DNA from: Phormidesmis priestleyi ULC007
GTDB taxonomy: Bacteria; Cyanobacteriota; Cyanobacteriia; Leptolyngbyales; Leptolyngbyaceae
Direction of reading: 5' to 3'
Assembly (NCBI RefSeq): GCF_001895925.1
Contig: NZ_MPPI01000008.1
Coordinates: 139,868-203,867 of the forward strand
Length of the DNA stretch: 64,000 nucleotides
Shown here one piece after another: positions 60,743 through 64,000 of this stretch; within the stretch, counting starts at the first letter, position 1; each line of letters begins with the position of its first letter. The position numbers were made by a program, and so were the translations under genes. The notes beneath the pieces were generated by a model. It worked only from the letters and a program-made list of their open reading frames with translations, was not told where the DNA came from and did no database searches.

Positions 60743-63700
60743 ATGAGATTAGATGAGCAGTATTGGGGAAGCGACGATCGCTTCGAGGGCGATCGCACCC
60801 TCTGGTTGCGGAGTTTGCCTGCCAATGCCCAGGTGACACGGGCAGTGGTGACGCTGACCCCTGCTACACCAACGGGTGGCACACTGTTTGAGGAAATCAT
60901 TCAGTTTGGCAGCGCGTTGGGAAACTCAAGTCAGGGGGATTTTGGCACCACCAAAGTCCGTGAAATGAGTTTGCCGGATGCGGTCAATCGCTTCATTGAG
61001 GTGGATTTTCATGCTCGTCGAACGGTGGTGCGGCTGCAAGGGAATGATCTCACGAACGTCAAGCTCCAAATCGATCTCGGTGGCACCTATGTAGATCTAA
61101 ATGGGCGGGGAAGTATCAAAACACCCAGTGATGGGACAGATGATTTCCTCAAGTTCACCCAGCAGAATAATGACCCGGTTCCCTTGCCAGGACTGACGCT
61201 GAATAAATTTAAGTTGCGCGATTTTGCCAATACTGCAACAGATCTCACCGCCGTAACTATTCGGACGGTGCCCACAAATGTGAGTGTGCGGTTGGGACAA
61301 ATGCCCGCTTTTTGGACGCGCATCGGGGAATTGAGCCTCGCTGCTACTGCTCCCGATTTTACGCCGATTCTGAATGCGTTTCTCGCAACTGCAACACCAG
61401 AAAATGGCTTTTATGCAATTCCAGTGATTATTCATTCAGACACACTGGCGCGATTGCATGTGCGATTGCAAATTGAATATTTCGTTACGCAATCTGGATT
61501 GCCAGCACAGTTATCAGAAGCAACGCTAGGATATAACTTTAGTACACTCCCGATCGGGAACACGCTCCTCACCCAAGTTGCCTTACCCGAAGGCGCAATT
61601 CCAGTACCCGGACAAACAACGGCTCAGGTGCGCGGCGAGTTTAAGCCCAGTCGTGTGGCTTTGGGTGAAGTCGGCGAAGTTGCCAAACTGCTGCCCGTCC
61701 TGGTTTCGCCCCAGCGCTCTCTTGCCCAACCGATGCAATCGAACACAGAAGAAATTGCCGTCACCGGAATTGATCTCCTGTTCGACAAAACGCAACCCGA
61801 TTTAACAGGACTGAACCTGAGCATTCAGGCCGATGCCGATGGCAAACCCTCTGGCGAAGTTTTAGCCAGTGCCGAAGTCACGGTGGGAAAACCCTTACCG
61901 CCTGATGAATCGAGTTGGGGCAGCGCCACGTTACCGACTCCGTTCCGCGTCTTGAAGGGCACTCGTTACTGGCTGGTGCTGCAAAGTCAAATCGGGCAGG
62001 CTTACTGGCAGGCGCAAACCGATGCTCAGATGCTAGTAGGATTGCAATGCCGTAGCAGTGAGGGCTTATCTTGGCGGCAGGCAACTCCTGATCTGGCGGC
62101 GATCGCCAACAAGCTCAATGTCACTCCGTTACCGACGGCGAGTTTCTCAACGCAAGCTGCTAAAGAAGTCGGCACCCCGGCTCCTTTAACGGCTCTATTT
62201 CGATTGCGGAACCAGCCCGATCGCTTCACAGTGCCGCTGCATCTGCAAATAGGACGCGGCAAAGCGGCGATGAAACTGCGGCTGAATGAATTCGATCCGT
62301 TGGGCCGGGTAGAATTTCAGTTTGACTTCAGTCAGAAACTCGTCGAATATTTGCAAAAAGCCATCAACGTCACGGTTTGTGGCACAGAAAATCTGTTGGT
62401 GAATGGCGATTTTCGCAATCCGCTGGTCGATGACGCGACGCTGAAACTGTTTAAACTATTGGATCAGGATCAACGGCAGGCAAGTCGGCGCGGTTACTAC
62501 GAGGGAGGCAGTTTTGAAGGAAACGCTCTCCAGCAAGACATTGATTTGCAAGTTGAACGGTTTATTGTCTTAGAAGTGGGCAGACATCGTTCGATCGAGG
62601 GTTCAAACGCGATTGCCAGTTCCATTCCACAATCTGATTGGGAAAGCATTCATCGTCCGATTCGGATTGATTGTGCGGGGAAAGTTTCTGGTCGCACTAC
62701 GGCAGCAGAAATTGTCGAGGCGATTAATCTGGCGATCGGCAGCCCTTCTGTCGCGTTCCTTTCCCCAAACAATTCTGCCAACGCCCCCAAACAATGGGGA
62801 CTGGCTGCTCCAGAAGGCACCTTGCTGCGGCTATATCTCTGGTGCAGTACGCAAGTGCCGATCGGTTGGCAAGGCACACCCGGACGGATTCTGCGCTTGC
62901 GAGTTCCTGGGGTTGATCGCATTGCGACGTTGCTCATCGATCCAGATTTACTCCGAACAGAACAGGTAGAGTTAACCTGCCTCCCACCGATTCCGATCAA
63001 CCCCAGGGCGGTGATTCCAGATGAATTCAGTCTGTCTCAGCGAGTGGCTTGCCGTGCGGGATGTTCCTATTTGTTTCAATTCATCTACTGGATTTTCACC
63101 AGTCGGCAGGCGATTATTTCTCCGGCTGCGTGGCAAGTGATTTGGCGAGATGCAACCGGAACGATCCTTCGCACCGATACCGGAGAACTGGAGCCAGTTT
63201 TGCCGACCGAAGCCACGTCACCGCCTCAGACTTTGGCACGGGTGACGGCTCAAGCCACGAATTTTTCTGAATTGTTCGAGGTTAGAGTGACTGCACCCCC
63301 GCAGGCAACAGAGGTTGAAGTGCGGTTTGTTCAGCCTACCCCCGGAGGACTTTGGCTAGAAGCAGTGGCACTCATTCCGACGATCGAGACGCTGGGCAAT
63401 CCCACGTTTGCACTGCGATCGGGGGACAAACTCCTGCACTGGCAGCGCTTGAGTGGGGCGGCCACGCTGCCGCAAGATGTGCCGCTGGCAGAGGTTCAGA
63501 AGTTTCCCGATCGCGCGATCGTGTTGAGTGGCGGCGATCGAGAAAACACCATTCTGACGCAAGTCGCTGAGGTCGTCGCAGGCGCACAATATCAACTGCA
63601 AGTCAAAGCTCGGACTCAGGCAACGGCAACGCCCCGTGATCCGCAAAATCAGCCTTTGCAAAACCGGGCGCGGCTGGAGCTTCGCTGGTTAGGGCAACAG

Positions 63701-64000
63701 GGAGTTCTCGGTGCAGCGATCGTGTTGCCTTTAGATGGGCCCGATTTTCCAGGACACGCCTGGACAGGTGCCGCTCCCGCCGCCGCTATTCAAGTTGAGA
63801 TTGGGTTAATTCAACCCAGAGGACAGGGCGATTTGCGGGTGCAGTCGGTTTCGTTCTTGCGGATGGATGGACTTTCAGTGCCACTGATTTTCTTGAGCGA
63901 AGCACCCGGAGAGTTGACGGTTTCCAGTTTGCGAGTCGTGTATGATTTGCCGCCGCCGCCGACCGTTTTGGAGCCACCTGTGAAGTCGGTCGATCGCCTG
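60743..64000 (+). CDS. Large injection-system protein, partial (runs off window)
   Basis: The frame opens at the ATG at 60743 (MRLDEQYWGSDDRFEGDRTL) and stays open for 1086 codons to the window edge. Beta-rich throughout. Residues 1-250 form repeated jelly-roll-like stretches (RAVVTLTPATP, VVRLQGNDLTNVKLQIDLGG). About 630-700 carries RPIRIDCAGKVSGRTTAAEI VEAINLAIG, matching the repeat unit of the gpI-like protein. Later parts (PTFALRSGDKLLHWQRLSGA, QYQLQVKARTQAT, AAIQVEIGLIQPRGQGDLRV QSVSFL) look like a carbohydrate-binding beta-sandwich. Probably a receptor-binding, fibre or baseplate-arm component. No strong ribosome binding site. Confidence 0.75.
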   Translation, partial: MRLDEQYWGSDDRFEGDRTLWLRSLPANAQVTRAVVTLTPATPTGGTLFEEIIQFGSALGNSSQGDFGTTKVREMSLPDAVNRFIEVDFHARRTVVRLQGNDLTNVKLQIDLGGTYVDLNGRGSIKTPSDGTDDFLKFTQQNNDPVPLPGLTLNKFKLRDFANTATDLTAVTIRTVPTNVSVRLGQMPAFWTRIGELSLAATAPDFTPILNAFLATATPENGFYAIPVIIHSDTLARLHVRLQIEYFVTQSGLPAQLSEATLGYNFSTLPIGNTLLTQVALPEGAIPVPGQTTAQVRGEFKPSRVALGEVGEVAKLLPVLVSPQRSLAQPMQSNTEEIAVTGIDLLFDKTQPDLTGLNLSIQADADGKPSGEVLASAEVTVGKPLPPDESSWGSATLPTPFRVLKGTRYWLVLQSQIGQAYWQAQTDAQMLVGLQCRSSEGLSWRQATPDLAAIANKLNVTPLPTASFSTQAAKEVGTPAPLTALFRLRNQPDRFTVPLHLQIGRGKAAMKLRLNEFDPLGRVEFQFDFSQKLVEYLQKAINVTVCGTENLLVNGDFRNPLVDDATLKLFKLLDQDQRQASRRGYYEGGSFEGNALQQDIDLQVERFIVLEVGRHRSIEGSNAIASSIPQSDWESIHRPIRIDCAGKVSGRTTAAEIVEAINLAIGSPSVAFLSPNNSANAPKQWGLAAPEGTLLRLYLWCSTQVPIGWQGTPGRILRLRVPGVDRIATLLIDPDLLRTEQVELTCLPPIPINPRAVIPDEFSLSQRVACRAGCSYLFQFIYWIFTSRQAIISPAAWQVIWRDATGTILRTDTGELEPVLPTEATSPPQTLARVTAQATNFSELFEVRVTAPPQATEVEVRFVQPTPGGLWLEAVALIPTIETLGNPTFALRSGDKLLHWQRLSGAATLPQDVPLAEVQKFPDRAIVLSGGDRENTILTQVAEVVAGAQYQLQVKARTQATATPRDPQNQPLQNRARLELRWLGQQGVLGAAIVLPLDGPDFPGHAWTGAAPAAAIQVEIGLIQPRGQGDLRVQSVSFLRMDGLSVPLIFLSEAPGELTVSSLRVVYDLPPPPTVLEPPVKSVDRL

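Noticed and set aside
38779..64000. Intact prophage
   Set aside because: No capsid, portal, terminase, lysis, integrase or attachment sites are visible; only tail-type genes plus envelope-binding and PLD proteins.

Overview
The window looks like a chromosomal segment of a cyanobacterium, probably filamentous. GCGATCGC (HIP1) octamers are scattered throughout, and there are several cyanobacterial short dispersed repeat families, Uma2 proteins and cyanobacterial-type GlgC and PNPase. I cannot name the species. No tRNA, rRNA, CRISPR array or intact insertion sequence was seen.

The left part (1-37.7 kb) is mostly housekeeping genes in short units. In order it carries the 3' part of a type II/IIG DNA methyltransferase, a 21-bp heptad-coding tandem repeat, moeB with a JAMM protease, toxin-antitoxin remnants, a PilP-like lipoprotein, a SNF2 helicase, pnp, an ACT-malic enzyme, a TPR-FHA protein, a D-Ala-D-Ala carboxypeptidase, an HTH-NACHT ATPase (possible defence gene), a Rieske protein, a PPK2 kinase, an Uma2 protein with QRADQER repeats, a membrane GTPase, DUF2267 and YbjN-like proteins, and a CDC48-like double AAA ATPase. 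It ends with a large secreted RTX/phosphodiesterase, gcvT-uma2-gcvH, glgC and a DAHP synthase gene (aroF).

The most striking regulatory feature lies upstream of aroF (37.68-37.99 kb, minus strand). Two complete ribosome-mediated attenuators stand in tandem. The first has a 17-codon leader peptide with four Phe codons followed by Trp. The second has a 29-codon leader with a Trp/Phe/Tyr-rich stretch. Each leader is followed by an intrinsic terminator and a competing antiterminator whose 5' arm overlaps the end of the leader ORF.

The right part (38.8 kb to the end) is one plus-strand operon for a contractile injection system or phage-tail-like particle. Its order resembles P2/Mu-type tail modules: terminator-like protein, sheath, tube, chaperone-like protein, a Pro-rich ORF in the tape-measure position, GpU-like protein, a membrane/coiled-coil protein, a 1043-aa GpU-OmpA-peptidoglycan-binding fusion, a phospholipase D-like protein, hub, spike, PAAR-like tip, gp25-like wedge, gpJ, a 1642-aa gpI-like protein with eight internal repeats, an unknown, and a large partial gene running off the window. 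The envelope-binding fusion and the PLD-like enzyme between structural genes suggest an envelope-anchored injector with a candidate lipase cargo. The AAA ATPase and any remaining tail genes may lie beyond the right edge.

Short mobile repeats punctuate the intergenic spaces. Five copies of a ~171-bp MITE-like element have ACGTCAGTTCGA-type inverted ends and 7-bp target duplications. Related copies share the hairpin core but have other ends. Several copies sit exactly on gene stop codons.
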